From Neoarius graeffei (Eukaryota > Chordata > Actinopteri > Siluriformes > Ariidae): 64,000 bases of DNA. The notes under the pieces were generated by a model. That model ran no database searches. It was not told where the DNA came from and saw only the letters and a list, made by a program, of their open reading frames with translations. The number at the start of each line of letters is the position of its first letter. Position 1 is the first letter of the stretch. A program made the position numbers and the translations under genes. Positions 44,668-55,624 of this stretch are shown here, one piece after another. The stretch covers positions 15,835,759-15,899,758 of the forward strand of contig NC_083596.1 of NCBI RefSeq assembly GCF_027579695.1, in the 5' to 3' direction.

Positions 44668-46273
44668 CAACCCCGATTCCAAAAAAGTTAGGACAAAGTA
44701 CAAATTGTAAATAAAAACAGAATGCAATAATTTACAAATCTCAAAAACTGATATTGTATTCACAATAGAACATAGACAAATTATCAAATGTCAAAAGTGA
44801 AACATTTTGAAATTTCATGCCAAATATTGGCTCATTTGAAATTTCATGACAGCAACACATCTGAAAAAAGTTGGGACAGGGGCAATAAGAGGCTGGAAAA
44901 GTTAAAGGTACAAAAAAGGAACAGCTGGAGGACCAAATTGCAACTCATTAGGTCAATTGGCAATAGGTCATTAACATGACTGGGTATAAAAAGAGCATCT
45001 TGGAGTGGCAGCGGCTCTCAGAAGTAAAGATGGGAAGAGGATCACCAATCCCCCTAATTCTGCGCCGACAAATAGTGGAGCAATATCAGAAAGGAGTTCG
45101 ACAGTGTAAAACTGCAAAGAGTTTGAACAGATCATCATCTACAGTGCATATCATCATCAAAAGATTCAGAGAATCTGGAAGAATCTCTGTGCATAAGGGT
45201 CAAGGCCGGAAAACCATACTGGGTGCCCGTGATCTTCGGGCCCTTAGACGGCACTGCATCACATACAGGCATGCTTCTGTATTGGAAATCACAAAATGGG
45301 CTCAGGAATATTTCCAGAGAACATTATCTGTGAACACAATTCACCGTGCCATCTGCAGTTGCCAGCTAAAACTCTATAGTTCAAAGAAGAAGCCGTATCT
45401 AAACATGATCCAGAAGCGCAGACATCTTCTCTGGGCCAAGGCTCATTTAAAATGGACTGTGGCAAAGTGGAAAACTGTTCTGTGGTCAGACGAATCAAAA
45501 TTTGAAGTTCTTTATGGAAATCAGAGACGCCATGTCATTCGGACTAAAGAGGAGAAGGACGACCCAAGTTGTTATCAGCGCTCAGTTCAGAAGCCTGCAT
45601 CTCTGATGGTATGGGGTTGCATTAGTGCGTGTGGCATGGGCAGCTTACACATCTGGAAAGACACCATCAATGCTGAAAGGTATATCCAGGTTCTAGAGCA
45701 ACATATGCTCCCATCCAGACGACGTCTCTTTCAGGGAAGACCTTGCATTTTCCAACATGACAATGCCAAACCACATACTGCATCAATTACAGCATCATGG
45801 CTGCGTAGAAGAAGGGTCCGGGTACTGAACTGGCCAGCCTGCAGTCCAGATCTTTCACCCATAGAAAACATTTGGCGCATCATAAAACGGAAGATACGAC
45901 AAAAAAGACCCAAGACAGTTGAGCAACTAGAATCCTACATTAGACAAGAATGGGTTAACATTCCTATCCCTAAACTTGAGCAACTTGTCTCCTCAGTCCC
46001 CAGACGTTTACAGACTGTTGTAAAGAGAAAAGGGGATGTCTCACAGTGGGAAACATGGCCTTGTCCCAACTTTTTTGAGATTTGTTGTTGTCATGAAATT
46101 TAAAAATCACCTAATTTTTCTCTTTAAATGATACATTTTCTCAGTTTAAACATTTGATATGTCATCTATGTTCTATTCTGAATAAAATATGGAATTTTGA
46201 AACTTCCACAGCATTGCATCCCGTTTTTATTTACAATTTGTACTTTGTCCCAACTTTTTTGGAATCGGGGTTG
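44668..46273 (+). mobile_element. Tc1-like DNA transposon, apparently intact (copy D)
   Basis: TIRs begin CAACCCCGATTCCAAAAAAG on the left and end CTTTTTTGGAATCGGGGTTG on the right, flanked by TA at 44,666-44,667 and 46,274-46,275. The TIRs differ at few positions over about 50 bp. Length 1.6 kb, with one uninterrupted transposase. Confidence 0.96.
45030..46103 (+). CDS. Tc1-family transposase, uninterrupted
   Basis: The frame from the ATG at 45,030 gives 357 residues; an upstream in-frame ATG at 44,976 would add 18. Near the N-terminus is a helix-turn-helix ([20 protein letters not shown]), then a GRKT linker and a second DNA-binding half. The catalytic core has D in [11 protein letters not shown] in [10 protein letters not shown] and E in LSPIENIW, with 34 residues between the last two (DD34E). 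The C-terminus ([10 protein letters not shown]) reads into the TIR-proximal DNA and is slightly longer than usual. The protein would cut and paste the element in the nucleus. Nothing in the frame rules out activity, but expression is unknown. Confidence 0.9.
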   Translation: MGRGSPIPLILRRQIVEQYQKGVRQCKTAKSLNRSSSTVHIIIKRFRESGRISVHKGQGRKTILGARDLRALRRHCITYRHASVLEITKWAQEYFQRTLSVNTIHRAICSCQLKLYSSKKKPYLNMIQKRRHLLWAKAHLKWTVAKWKTVLWSDESKFEVLYGNQRRHVIRTKEEKDDPSCYQRSVQKPASLMVWGCISACGMGSLHIWKDTINAERYIQVLEQHMLPSRRRLFQGRPCIFQHDNAKPHTASITASWLRRRRVRVLNWPACSPDLSPIENIWRIIKRKIRQKRPKTVEQLESYIRQEWVNIPIPKLEQLVSSVPRRLQTVVKRKGDVSQWETWPCPNFFEICCCHEI

Positions 46274-46275
46274 TA

Positions 46276-46540
46276 GAAAGCACAACTTTATTGATCACAC
46301 ATTTGTGAAATTCCTCTCTGTATTTAACCCATCTGAACACACAAATGCGCACACACACACCCAGAACAGTGGGCAGCCATGCTAACAGCGCTCGGGGAGC
46401 AGTTGGGAGTTAGGTGTCTCGCTCAAGGGTACCTCAGCCCAAGGCCATCCATTATTAACCTATCTGCATGTCTTTGGACTGTGGGCTCGAACCCAGGACC
46501 TTCTTGCTGTGAGGCAACCGTGCTAACAACTTACACCACC
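46276..46540 (-). mobile_element. Partial V-SINE-like retroposon with alternative tail
   Basis: On the minus strand the head contains AAGGTCCTGGGTTCGAGCCC, passes through ACAGTCCAAAGACATGCAG, and switches to a GGGTTAAATACAGAGAGGAA tail ending ATCAATAAAGTTGTGCTTTC. Confidence 0.7.
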
Positions 46541-47189
46541 GTGTGCTGTTAATTTTGATCCAGGCATTTGTTTACTTGTATTTTGTACTAAGTACTTTTG
46601 TACAGTATTTTTATAATTTTTTTCATGGTCCGGTTTCCATCAAATCCTGCGCTCTGATTGGCTGGCGAGCGGGTCCATATCCTAAGGTACGCACCCCGGA
46701 TACGGATTTCTGGCTACTCGCTTGTTCACAACAACAAACATAGTAATTTTTGTCAACATTTATCTTTTTTATAAGATTTATTTATAAGATTATGAAAAAT
46801 CTTACAAATTTTTGCCAGCATTTCTCAGGAGAATAGCATTAATTTTACAGCGTGGATAGTGATAACGACAGTGTTCACAGTGAAAGCGAGTTTTACTACC
46901 CTGCGGAAGAAGAAATAAAAGAAAAAATTTCAGGAGAAAGCTAAAAACCTGTAACTGTTGCTAATGCTGAGCAAAAACATGGCTGAATCCTGAATGACTC
47001 AATTTTGTATAAATAAGGGACTACATAGGCAGCAAAATGTTTGTTTTTTTCCTGCCATGGAAGTGCACTTGTATACCGAGGAGGAAGCAATCTGCATTAC
47101 AGCCGTGAATGAGGATTCAAAATGGCGGCTCGGCTTGGTTTTCCCTTTCGGGCGCTCTCGTTTTCTGTTAGAATTTGGTAAAGAAAAAA

Positions 47190-47350
47190 TAAAATATATT
47201 ATTTACCAGCTTAAGGTCGGTTCGTATGGTGAAATTCCGTGACCTCGGCCTTGAATACTGACCTCGGCCCAGAGGGCCTCGCTCAGTACTTTCAAGACCT
47301 CGGTCACGGTATTTCACAATACAGACCTCCCAGCTGGTAAATAACATATA
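47190..47350. repeat. Foldback repeat, arms about 75 bp
   Basis: TTTACCAGCTTAAGGTCGG ... CCGTGACCTCGGCC on the left pairs with GGCCTCGCTCAGTACTTTC ... CAGCTGGTAAATAA on the right, with several mismatches. Upstream sequence from about 46,620 (GCGCTCTGATTGGCTGGCG) may be part of the same element. Confidence 0.6.
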
Positions 47351-47949
47351 TACTACTCATGTTTGTCATCAACATGCATATTTTTTTTATTTTAATTTCA
47401 CATTCTATATTTTTTTCCCTTCATTTTATGGACCACAATGGAAATGAGTGTTTTCACTTTCTTGTGTCATCCATGTATTTACTAAATAAAAATAGAAAAT
47501 CAATCAATCAAAACCTTACCAGACCACATCTCCATGTGAACAGGGGTATTATCGATTCACACTTGAGCAGGTTTGGGCCCTTAAGTTCCAGTGAAGGGAA
47601 ATAAATCAAGCTACAGCAAAGAAAGATATTCTGTACAACTTTGTGGAAAATGCACAAGTGTGCGATGGTTAGGTGTCCACAAACTTTTGACTAAACTATG
47701 CATCTGGCTTTAAACTAACCCAGTTCTTCAGCCACACCATATTCAGCAGATTATAAAATTTGCAAATAGACCATTTCTGTTAGACAATTATTAATTCTAG
47801 AAATTTCAGAATCGTGCTTGATGTAATTTAAAGCAAGTAAATAACATGGATTTGGGAATTATTTCAATGTTAAGATTTGTTCTAATGGCATCAATACTAC
47901 GTACAGTGAGCTGGTTTAAAAACTAGAAAAGCACTCTGAGAGCGCAGAC

Positions 47950-48152
47950 CTCCGCCAAGAATCCTTTAAAAAAATCCGGGATCCAGAAGGTGATCCGGAT
48001 CACCGCCAAAATTTAATGGATTGTTACTTGTGCCCAGTCACACCTCTGGAAAAAAAAAATTCAGTGCAATCCGTTCATAACTTTTTCCGTAATGTTGCTA
48101 ATAGACAAACCAACGCTACCGAAAACAACCTCCTTGGCGGCGGTAAAAAAAA
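47950..48152. repeat. Dispersed repeat fragment (GCAGACCTCCGCCAAG...CCTTGGCGGCGGT)
   Basis: The segment starts with GCGCAGACCTCCGCCAAG and ends ACAACCTCCTTGGCGGCGG. I recognise this as a common fish interspersed repeat but cannot assign it to a named family. No coding capacity. Confidence 0.5.
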
Positions 48153-48679
48153 GTTGCGTAATCACTGACACAAGGTTGTGTTATTGGAAGGACTCTCCAG
48201 TAATCAGCTACTTGGTAAGAGTCAGAAGTAAAACTAACTAGGCTTTCTTTTAAAAAAAACAGCTTCGTACATCACAGTTCTTGGTACTGTAACATGACCA
48301 CCTGGATTTTTTTTTTTTTTGGCCTTACTAACTTCATAAGCAAGTGCGAGAGCTGGTGAACCAACTTATTTTGCTGATGTCTCACATGGATAAAAATGTC
48401 ACACCACTTTCGTTCATTATTTTCCTGTAACAGCATGCCTTGCTGTTTATTTCTTACATAAATTGGGTGAAATAGACACTGAAAAAGAGAATGAGTACTT
48501 GGATACTAAAGAAAAACTTCAAAACATTATCCCTGGGCTGATCAGCTACACCTGGGGCACAAGGAAAAGTTGTGTAAAATATTTCTTCAAAACAAAACTG
48601 AAAATTCTCTCCTCACTGTGGAGTATAATTCATTCAAGAAGAAAACGCCACACACTCGTCTTAATGCGTATTAATAAAT

Positions 48680-49255
48680 ATTCTTTATTAATTCAATTTT
48701 GCACATTGCGCTCAACATTACACCCAAGCCTCCTTATAAATGGATGTTTCTCTCTGTGTAAAATCTTTATACTCATTTCATTTCTGTACACATTTATTGA
48801 TAGAACAATTTGCCACTAAAATGAAGTGTCTCAGTCGGTGAGATGAACTGGGAAAATAAAGAGATGTTAAATAAACAGTAAGACTAGAAGACTATGTACT
48901 AGCATCACTACAGCGACAGCCTGCAATCTTATCACTTCCACTGTGAGCTGATGAACCCACTGTAAATCCAGAAAAATCAGTAAATAAACTCCACCTGAGT
49001 GCGAGTGAGGGATGAGGGAGAGGGGAGGTGAAAAGAGAAAGTGAAAAAAGGAAGTAGAGAAGAAGTGTGACAGAAGTGAATGACCATTTAACTATCCCCA
49101 ACAAATAAAATTAAACTTTAACAAAACAAGACACAGCTCAAGAATTCATTCTGGTTTTTGACCACAAATTTCATTTTCTTCCTCCTGCAGCAGGGGTAAA
49201 TCGTGAGCGTTTCCCCCCCCCATCTGTAAAAATCGTGTTTGGTGGGTTTTTCCTT
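48680..49255 (-). other. Probable GGNBP2 3' UTR
   Basis: This stretch directly follows the GGNBP2 stop on the minus strand and shows no repeat. AATAAA hexamers on the minus strand at 48,793-48,798 and 48,684-48,689 are candidate polyadenylation signals. I cannot tell which is used. Plus-strand open frames here are incidental. Confidence 0.45.
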
Positions 49256-49447
49256 TTAGTTGACACTGGCCGTGGGTCGCCAATCTCCTCTGCACACACT
49301 GGAGTGGCAGTATTTGGTGAATCGGTCCTTCAGGTGCTGCCTGTACTGGTCTCGTGTGCTGTAGAAAGACTTGTTCTCCTCTACAAACGACTGGATCTCA
49401 TCTTGCGTCAGGCAGTTCTCCTCATCTGATGACATTTCTGCCTCGTC
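49256..49447 (-). CDS. ggnbp2: GGNBP2 terminal coding exon
   Basis: After an ACGCAG acceptor the exon reads DEAEMSSDEENCLTQDEIQS, then NKSFYSTRDQYRQHLKDRF and a TAA stop at 49,256-49,258 (63 residues plus stop). QDEIQSF and YRQHLK-x-F-x-KYC match the vertebrate GGNBP2 C-terminus from memory; the last dozen residues diverge. GGNBP2 (gametogenetin-binding protein 2) binds gametogenetin and is needed in mouse for spermatogenesis and placental trophoblast development. Its biochemical activity is not settled. The exon starts in phase 0, matching the previous exon's end across a 5.9-kb intron full of transposons. Confidence 0.95.
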   Translation of the reverse strand, partial: DEAEMSSDEENCLTQDEIQSFVEENKSFYSTRDQYRQHLKDRFTKYCHSSVCRGDWRPTASVN

Positions 49448-49517
49448 CTGCGTGACAACACGTTATTGGGGGGGGAGGGAAATAAAATAAATACATTAAT
49501 AATAATAATAATAATGA

Positions 49518-50133
49518 TGTGGCAGTGGGGGCGTGGTCAAGCAGTGGTCTGTGACCGGAGGGCGGAGTCAGGGAAGGTGAGTGGCAGAATCACTGCACCT
49601 GATGTTAATTAACGTGTTTTTGCCTTCCCCAGTGACCGCGCCCTATTTAAAGCCTAGGTCACAACCGGATGTACGATTTTTTTTGGCCGTGCGATTTTTG
49701 GTGTTTCCCAAATTGCTGCGTTTTTTTTTTTTGCTCATGGAGAAAGATGCACGTTGGACGCAAGTTTGTCTTGCAACCTGAAAAAAAAAAAAAGAAAAAC
49801 TTAAGCACCCGTAGAGTTTGTTTGACATGACAAAGAACCTCTGCGGCCAGTATACGGCTCGAAAATCAGCACGTCACACGTGCGCCCTCCGTGCGTTTCT
49901 TGCATGTAGCCCAGCCGTAGGAGCACGTACGGCCGGTTGTGACCGAGGCATAAGGAGAGAGAGAGAGGACAGAGGAGATCTCCCTCCCGAACCAGACACC
50001 AGATGTGTGTCTGTGCGAGTGTCTGTCTACGTGTTCTAAGAAACCACTGAAAAGTGTAAAATAAAAAGGGATTTCGAACCTTAGTTCTGTCCTGCCGTCT
50101 TCTGTGCTCCTCCCACTCTTACGAACTGCCACA
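49518..50133 (+). mobile_element. Long terminal repeat, left arm of a head-to-head LTR pair
   Basis: It begins TGTGGCAGTGGGGGCGTGG and ends CGAACTGCCACA (TG...CA). It has a CTATTTAA TATA-like box at about 49,643 and an AATAAAAAGG polyadenylation signal at about 50,061. A MITE at 49,651-49,950 interrupts it just after the TATA-like box. The right arm (50,209-50,504) is the same LTR inverted. No gag or pol sequence is present. Confidence 0.85.
49651..49950. mobile_element. Harbinger-like MITE inside the left LTR
   Basis: Ends AGCCTAGGTCACAACCGG and CCGGTTGTGACCGAGGCA are inverted. Flanks suggest a 3-bp TAA duplication. The inverted right LTR lacks it. The interior has long T and A runs and no coding frame. 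Confidence 0.75.
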
Positions 50134-50134
50134 G

Positions 50135-50202
50135 TGGTGCTGAAACCCAGGACTGAATCAGGGACCTTCAATCTAACGCTCTCCCTACTGAGCTCTCTCA
50201 GC
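50135..50202 (-). pseudogene. tRNA-Phe-like sequence with CCA end, between inverted LTRs
   Basis: On the minus strand the 68 nt begin GCTGAGAGAGCTCAGTAGGG, pass GAGCGTTAGATTGAA, jump to GGTCCCTGATTCAGTCC and end GGGTTTCAGCACCA. This follows vertebrate tRNA-Phe(GAA) throughout, except that the eight bases from position 37 are missing and the T-loop CGA (56-58) reads CAG. The acceptor stem still pairs fully. The genomic CCA shows it derives from a mature tRNA or its DNA copy. On the plus strand its first 18 nt (TGGTGCTGAAACCCAGGA) are the primer-binding site next to the LTR. It lacks a normal anticodon arm, so it is not a functional tRNA gene. Confidence 0.85.
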
Positions 50203-50208
50203 ATCCAC

Positions 50209-50504
50209 TGTGGCAGTTCGTAAGAGTGGGAGGAGCACAGAAGGCGGCAGGACAGAACTAAGGTTCGAAATCCTTTTTATTTTACACTTTTCAGTGGTCT
50301 CTTAGAACACAGACAGACATCTGGTGCCTGGTTCGGGAGAGAGCTCTCCTCTGCTCTCGCTCTCTCCTTAAATAGAGCGCGGTCGCTGGGGAAGACACGC
50401 AAACACACGTTAATTAACATCAGGTGCAGTGATTCTGCCACTTACCTTACCTGACTCCGCCCTCCGGTCACAGACCGACGCTTGACCACGCCCCCACTGC
50501 TACA
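50209..50504 (-). mobile_element. Long terminal repeat, right arm (inverted)
   Basis: On the minus strand it runs from TGTAGCAGTGGGGGCGTGG to CGAACTGCCACA, the same LTR as 49,518-50,133 without the MITE and with an indel near the (GA)-rich stretch. TATTTAAGGAGAG and AATAAAAAGG are retained. The flanking pentamers AATGA (left of the pair) and AATAA (right) could be a TSD. Confidence 0.85.
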
Positions 50505-51183
50505 AATAATAAAAAGCAGCAGGTGGGTTTTTTTGCCCCAACTGAACCTCATTTGCATAATCAAATAGTCAATCTGCAAATTATACCTCAGTTCTAATTG
50601 GTCAGAAGCTCTTGAATCGCCAACACTGGTTTCTAACGTGAGCAAGTTTGTTCTAATGCCTTATGTCTATAGTAACAACTTGCACAGGGACTCGTACAGC
50701 AGACAGCCATACAACTTATTACAAGCGTGTCTAAGGGGTTACTTGGACAAACACTTCTGCATCGTAACCAAAATAGCACTTCTGCTTCAGGCTCACATTC
50801 TACAACGTCAAATGGTGCTATTCTCCACCTGATGTCTGCACGAGACCCCAAAAGTGAACAAGCATATTAATATTCTAGTGACCAAACACCTTCTGACCAA
50901 TCAAAATTGAGCATTCAACAGTGAACGTAGTAAATAACAATAGCAGCAGCCAATGGGCTACTTGGACAAAGACTTCTGCGTAATGGTAACGGCTCCATTT
51001 TATACTCAAATGTCCATTTCATCAGATAAAATTACATAGCAAAATGTTACAATTAAAAAAAAAAGTGCTACAAAATCTAAAATCATATAGCTAAATTATA
51101 CTTTAATATTAACCTATTTAAAAAAAAAAAAAGCCATCCTTAAAATGTTCAGCGTTTATCTTGGGTCATATACAGGTTCTAAG
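50505..51183. other. Intron DNA, no feature recognised
   Basis: Unique sequence in the last GGNBP2 intron. Its final eight bases (GTTCTAAG) are the target duplication of the next hAT element. Confidence 0.45.
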
Positions 51184-52330
51184 TAGGTCTGCGCGGGTCG
51201 GATTTTTCAGTCCTGCTCCCGCCCGCATTGTGCAGTCCCACTCCCGCCCGCGCAGAATTATGATTTTCAGTCCCGCTCCCGCCCACAAAGAATTATGATT
51301 TTCAGTCCCACTCCTGCCTGCCATATTTTGCCCCGCTCCTGCCCGCAAATCCCGCATGATGCAGACGTTCGCGTTATTTCTCAGGAAAGTTCTTGTCTTG
51401 ACACAGCGTGACGGTGCCCCGCCCCCTACATTGAGTGGATTTGAGCATAAATATCTACAGCTCACGTTCGTTATTTACCTTGTTTCTGAATTCAGCATGT
51501 AGTGTCTCTAATAATAATAATAGCTGTCAAGCAATTAAAATATTTAATAGTGAATCGCACATTTTTGTCACATGAGAAACCATTGTAGTTCTCTGATCAG
51601 CATTAAAAAAAAAAGTGAATGGGCTTGCTTTGTACCAATGTTTTTTTTTTTTAATTGCAAAGCAGAGCTAGTAAGAGAACCATGAGTGAACAACTTTAAT
51701 CAGAGAGACAGGTTACACAGTGACGGTAGGCTTGACTCAATGCTATCCCAGAAATCCTTCCTGTAATATGCAAATTTGGTCGCCTCTGATTGGACAGCCA
51801 AATTTGCATATTACAGGAAGGATTTCTGGGATAGCATTGAGTCAAGCCTACCGTCACTGTGTAACCTGTCTCTCTGATTAGAGTTGTAGACTAATGCAAG
51901 CAGTAAATCACTTCCCTCATGGTTCTCTTGCTAGCTGGGTGTGAACGGCGAGTCATTAGAGTGATCAAAGGGTTTCCCGTTAGGGTGATCAATGGCAAAT
52001 TTAAGATGCTATTCCTCACTCAATCTGGCAATCTGACTCTCTCTGCAAATTTAGGCATCTTAAAATGTTATTAATGCCAAGTAAAATATCCAGCACAAAT
52101 TATATATGATAGACATAAATTAATAATTTATAAATTTTATTTCAAACATGTTTTTAGTTAGCGGGACTGCAGCTTATCACCGCTCCCGCTGCATATGTGC
52201 ACTCCCGCCCCCGCCCGCATATGTGCACTTCTGGTCCCGCCCGCGCCCACAATGAGCTTTCAAAATTTGTCCTGCGCCGCACTGCTTTGTGGCGGGTCCC
52301 GCAAGTCCCCCGCGGGAGTGCAGGGCTCTA
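51184..52330. mobile_element. hAT-like element with internal palindrome, copy 1
   Basis: Perfect 8-bp TSD GTTCTAAG at 51,176-51,183 and 52,331-52,338. Ends TAGGTCTGCGCGGGTCGG and GTGCAGGGCTCTA. Repeated CCCGCTCCCGCCCGC motifs lie near both ends. An internal palindrome (51,698-51,880) has ~83-bp arms and an 18-nt loop. Sibling at 62,660-63,805. Confidence 0.92.
51698..51880. repeat. Palindrome inside the hAT-like element, copy 1
   Basis: Left arm 51,698-51,780, loop TCGCCTCTGATTGGACAG (51,781-51,798), right arm 51,799-51,880. The arms are nearly perfect complements (TCCTTCCTGTAATATGCAAA and its partner). Confidence 0.93.
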
Positions 52331-52338
52331 GTTCTAAG

Positions 52339-53210
52339 ACGCTCAGAGGATTCTTTATAAGTAGCGAGGAAGCTATATAAAAGGACGGTCTCCATTTTTT
52401 ATTTTATTAAAAAGGCGGCGGTCGCACTACTCCAAAAGCTCCATGACGTTAAAACTACTTGATGAACATCTCTTATAGCATCTTTTTAAAAAGCATGGAA
52501 GAATATGAAACACTAGCAGCGTTAACTGGAAGGGCGTACAATATTTTCGTGAGAACTATCGCGTTAAAAAGATGATCTACATCTTGCGTGCAACCTTTTG
52601 TGCAGACTTCTAATTACAAATAGGCATTTGTTAGCTTCATACAGCTTTTCCTGAACATGAACACTAAATTTATTCTCAAAAGTTACTCCTAAAAAGACGC
52701 ACGACTATACTGCCTGATATTATACAGCACAGGAAGAGGGAAAAAAAAAAAAAAAAAAAGGCAATAAAAATTACCTTTCTTGCATCGAACCAATTCCTTA
52801 CATTTAATGGTACTACAACGCATAGAATTTCTTGGTCCAGGCCATAAACTTTTGTAGAGCTGCATCAGATTTATCTGGGAAATCTCGACACAGAAACTAG
52901 AATGGCAGAGTCAGTGTATTTAGTTACAGACATTTCCTTACGCCCATATAAGGAAATGTATTCATACTTTGTGTCTGAAAAAGCTTCTGAAAACAAATGT
53001 TTATCATACATGTCAGAACACTGACAAAGCTCCTTTTAGTAAACTAGAGAAAAGCATCAAACTACTATGAATAGAAAGAAACGCTCAAGCTAATGTCAGC
53101 ACACAAGTATGACGTATGACATTGTTCTCTCTGTAGTGCTGAACGCAAACATGCTACCAGAGACGTGAGAATCTCACCGTTTCAAAACTGAAATAAGCCC
53201 CGAGTGTAAG
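52339..53210. other. Intron DNA, no feature recognised
   Basis: Unique sequence in the last GGNBP2 intron, with an A-run at about 52,741-52,759. No exon-like frame. Confidence 0.45.
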
Positions 53211-54366
53211 CAGAGGTGGACAGTAACGAAGTACATTTACTTGAGTACCGTACTTCAGTACACAGAGTATCTGTACTTTACGTGAGTATTAATTTTTTTG
53301 GAAACTTAACTTTAACTTCACTACATTTGAAAGGCAAATATCGTACTTTTCACTCCACTACATTTCTATCAAGGTCGTCGTTACTCATGACTATGAAGCA
53401 GATGTTTTTTCTTTTCTAAAACGTGATGGTTTTTTCGCAGGTGACACCGAGACAGACTATCAGTAATCACTAGGGTCACGTCACGTCCAGAGACTGTACA
53501 AAATCAAATTCAGTGATTTCCCTGCAGCGTTATTTGATCACGATCAGTTGATGGCAGAATGGAAGGAGGCGGTTCTTCTGGAGAACACACACACGGCTTT
53601 ACCTAGAACCCATGTTTCAGTTTTCTGAAGGGATTAAAGATTCATTTTGTTTGCCGAAAACGAATCACATCACGGCGTACAAAAACTCGCCATCCAACCT
53701 GCAGAAGCATATTGAGGTATATAAATATTTTATTCCAAGAGAAAGCTTGCAACAAAAAGTTGTCTGTGCTTTTAGAGCTAGCGATAACATTGCAATAGCT
53801 ATGCAGTCCGATTAGTCAAATGACTTACTACGGATTTGCCCGCCAAGTTGCCGTAGCCTTGTTCACGGCTAACATTTACACACAGCTAGTTAACGTGGAC
53901 ACTGTTAGTTAGCATGTAAAAACAGTTACGCTAACATGAATAACGTTAACTGAAGTCTTTTCAGAAATATGTTTTAGCATAATCTTGCCAAATAAACAAC
54001 GTAGAAATCTTTCTTTTCTAGTAGCGTTAGCTACCCAATAGGATTTCGAGTTTGAAAAGGAGTTTGCTAGCATGTCAGGTGGAGTTTCACTGACTAAACC
54101 ACCATGACGGCACAGCACGCGTTCGTTTTGTGAATTCACATTTCTGTCTTTGGTAACGGCATTAGGTTTTGTAAGCGTTGTGGCAATAATACAACGATGT
54201 GTTGACAGAAAATGTACTTTTAATACTTAAGTCTTCTTAAAAGCAAGTATTCAGTACGTAAGTAAAAAATTGACTGGACAACTTTCACTTGTATCGGAGT
54301 AACATTTGACCAGTGGGATCTGTACTTTGACTTAAGTAATGAAGTTGGGTACTTTGTCCACCTCGG
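53211..54366 (+). mobile_element. hAT-family element with BED-finger remnant, copy 3
   Basis: It starts CAGAGGTGGACAGTAAC and ends ACTTTGTCCACCTCGG. Flanking 8-mers AGTGTAAG and AGTACAAG match at six of eight positions. It is opposite in orientation to copies 1 and 2 and has no nested element. The finger fragment (53,612-53,815, plus strand) has lost the C-x2-C pair (SFCLPKTNHITAYK). Confidence 0.82.
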
Positions 54367-54516
54367 AGTACAAGGAGCCCATTGTTGATATGGTGAAGTT
54401 GTCTGAGAAGTTATTTTGCCAAAAACGCCATGGCCTGGGACATCTGTTATTGGAAAAATAATCAATCAATGTGGTAAAAACTTGCTTCATTTCAGGCTGC
54501 ATTATTACACCACTCA

Positions 54517-55009
54517 TGCCCCTTTTCCACCAAAGCAGTTCCAGGGCTGGTTCAGGGCCAGTGCTTAGTTTGGAACCGTGTTTTCTGTTTCCACTGACAA
54601 AAAACTGGCTCTGGGGCCAGAAAAACCTGTTCCAGGCTAGCACCAACTCTCTGCTGGGCCAGAGGAAAGAACTGCTTACATCAGCGGGGGGGGGCGGAGT
54701 TGTTAAGACCAACAACAATAACAAGACCGCGAAAGATCGCCACTTTTAAGTGACGAGAAGCCGCAGCTGTACAAACCCGAAGTCATCCATTATTATTATT
54801 GTTGTTGCTGCTGCTTCTTCCATGTTGTTTTTGCTTTGATATTCGCGCCAAGGTTTATGCAAACATAGTGACGTAACTGACGTGGCTTCTCTTAGCACCG
54901 CGAGCTATGGAAAAGCAAACTGGTTCTCAGCTGGCTCGCAAGTTGAACGAGTTGTGAACCAGCACTGGCCCCGAACCAGCCCTGGAACTGATTTGGTAGA
55001 AAAGGGGTA
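54517..55009. mobile_element. MITE with CCCCTTTTCCACC ends, copy 2
   Basis: 3-bp TSD TCA at 54,514-54,516 and 55,010-55,012. Same ends and body order as 33,735-34,298, but with a shorter GTAACTGACGT repeat block. Confidence 0.88.
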
Positions 55010-55345
55010 TCAGTCATTGATTATTTTCCTAGAACAGTACTCCCTGCTGCACACACCATCTAAACTCACCTACATGCAAAAAGTTTAGCTTAGCTTTTGA
55101 TTTCTTCATTTGTCTGTCATTGAATAACAAACATGGTGCAATTCTTTTTTTGGGGGGGGGGTGGGGGGGGGGGGGAGAACACCATCTGGCATTTTTGGGA
55201 AACACAAATGGGTGTTAATTCAGTTAAAAAAAAAAAATAAATAAATTGCTATGAGGAGACACGAAGCAGATACCGTTCATTTGTAAATGCATTCCTGTCT
55301 CACAAACATGTCGAATTGTGTATTTTTAAAGCACAGCCCACTCAC

Positions 55346-55624
55346 CAGCAGCTCCATGAGACTTTTGGTGGTACAGTGCCCCTGTGTGCAGGTATCTGAA
55401 GTCTGATGGTTCAGGCCACTCGTTAGCTGTCGCTGAGCCCAGGGCAGCTGCAGGCCAGCACTGAAGAACGAGCCGCAACACAGCTTCGCGCAAGTCGTCT
55501 GTTTGCTCGGGCAGTTGTGTGTGGACGAGGCAGAGGGATCGTGGGTGTTTTCTGAGCCAGGCAAGCTGCTCGGATCTCCTCTCCGGCAGCTGTCGGATGG
55601 ACATACTTCTTCCTGGGAACCATG
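55346..55624 (-). CDS. ggnbp2: GGNBP2 penultimate coding exon
   Basis: The acceptor CTCCAG precedes CATGGTTCC (HGSQEE), the donor is CTG|GTGAGT at 55,345. 279 nt, 93 codons, phase 0 at both ends. The part ending CTTKSLMELL corresponds to KSLVELL of the human protein; a cysteine-rich stretch with LCCGSFFSAGLQLPW matches more weakly. This is the least conserved exon here, as expected for the serine-rich linker between the ECWAN region and the C-terminus. Two other frames are open over parts of it, but only this one joins both neighbours in phase. Confidence 0.85.

Noticed and set aside
48463..48819. 118-codon plus-strand frame
   Set aside because: Antisense to the probable GGNBP2 3' UTR, starts at TTG, with no recognisable domain.
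50135..50202. A functional tRNA-Phe gene
   Set aside because: The anticodon arm is incomplete, CCA is encoded (unusual for vertebrate nuclear tRNA genes), and it sits exactly between LTR ends.
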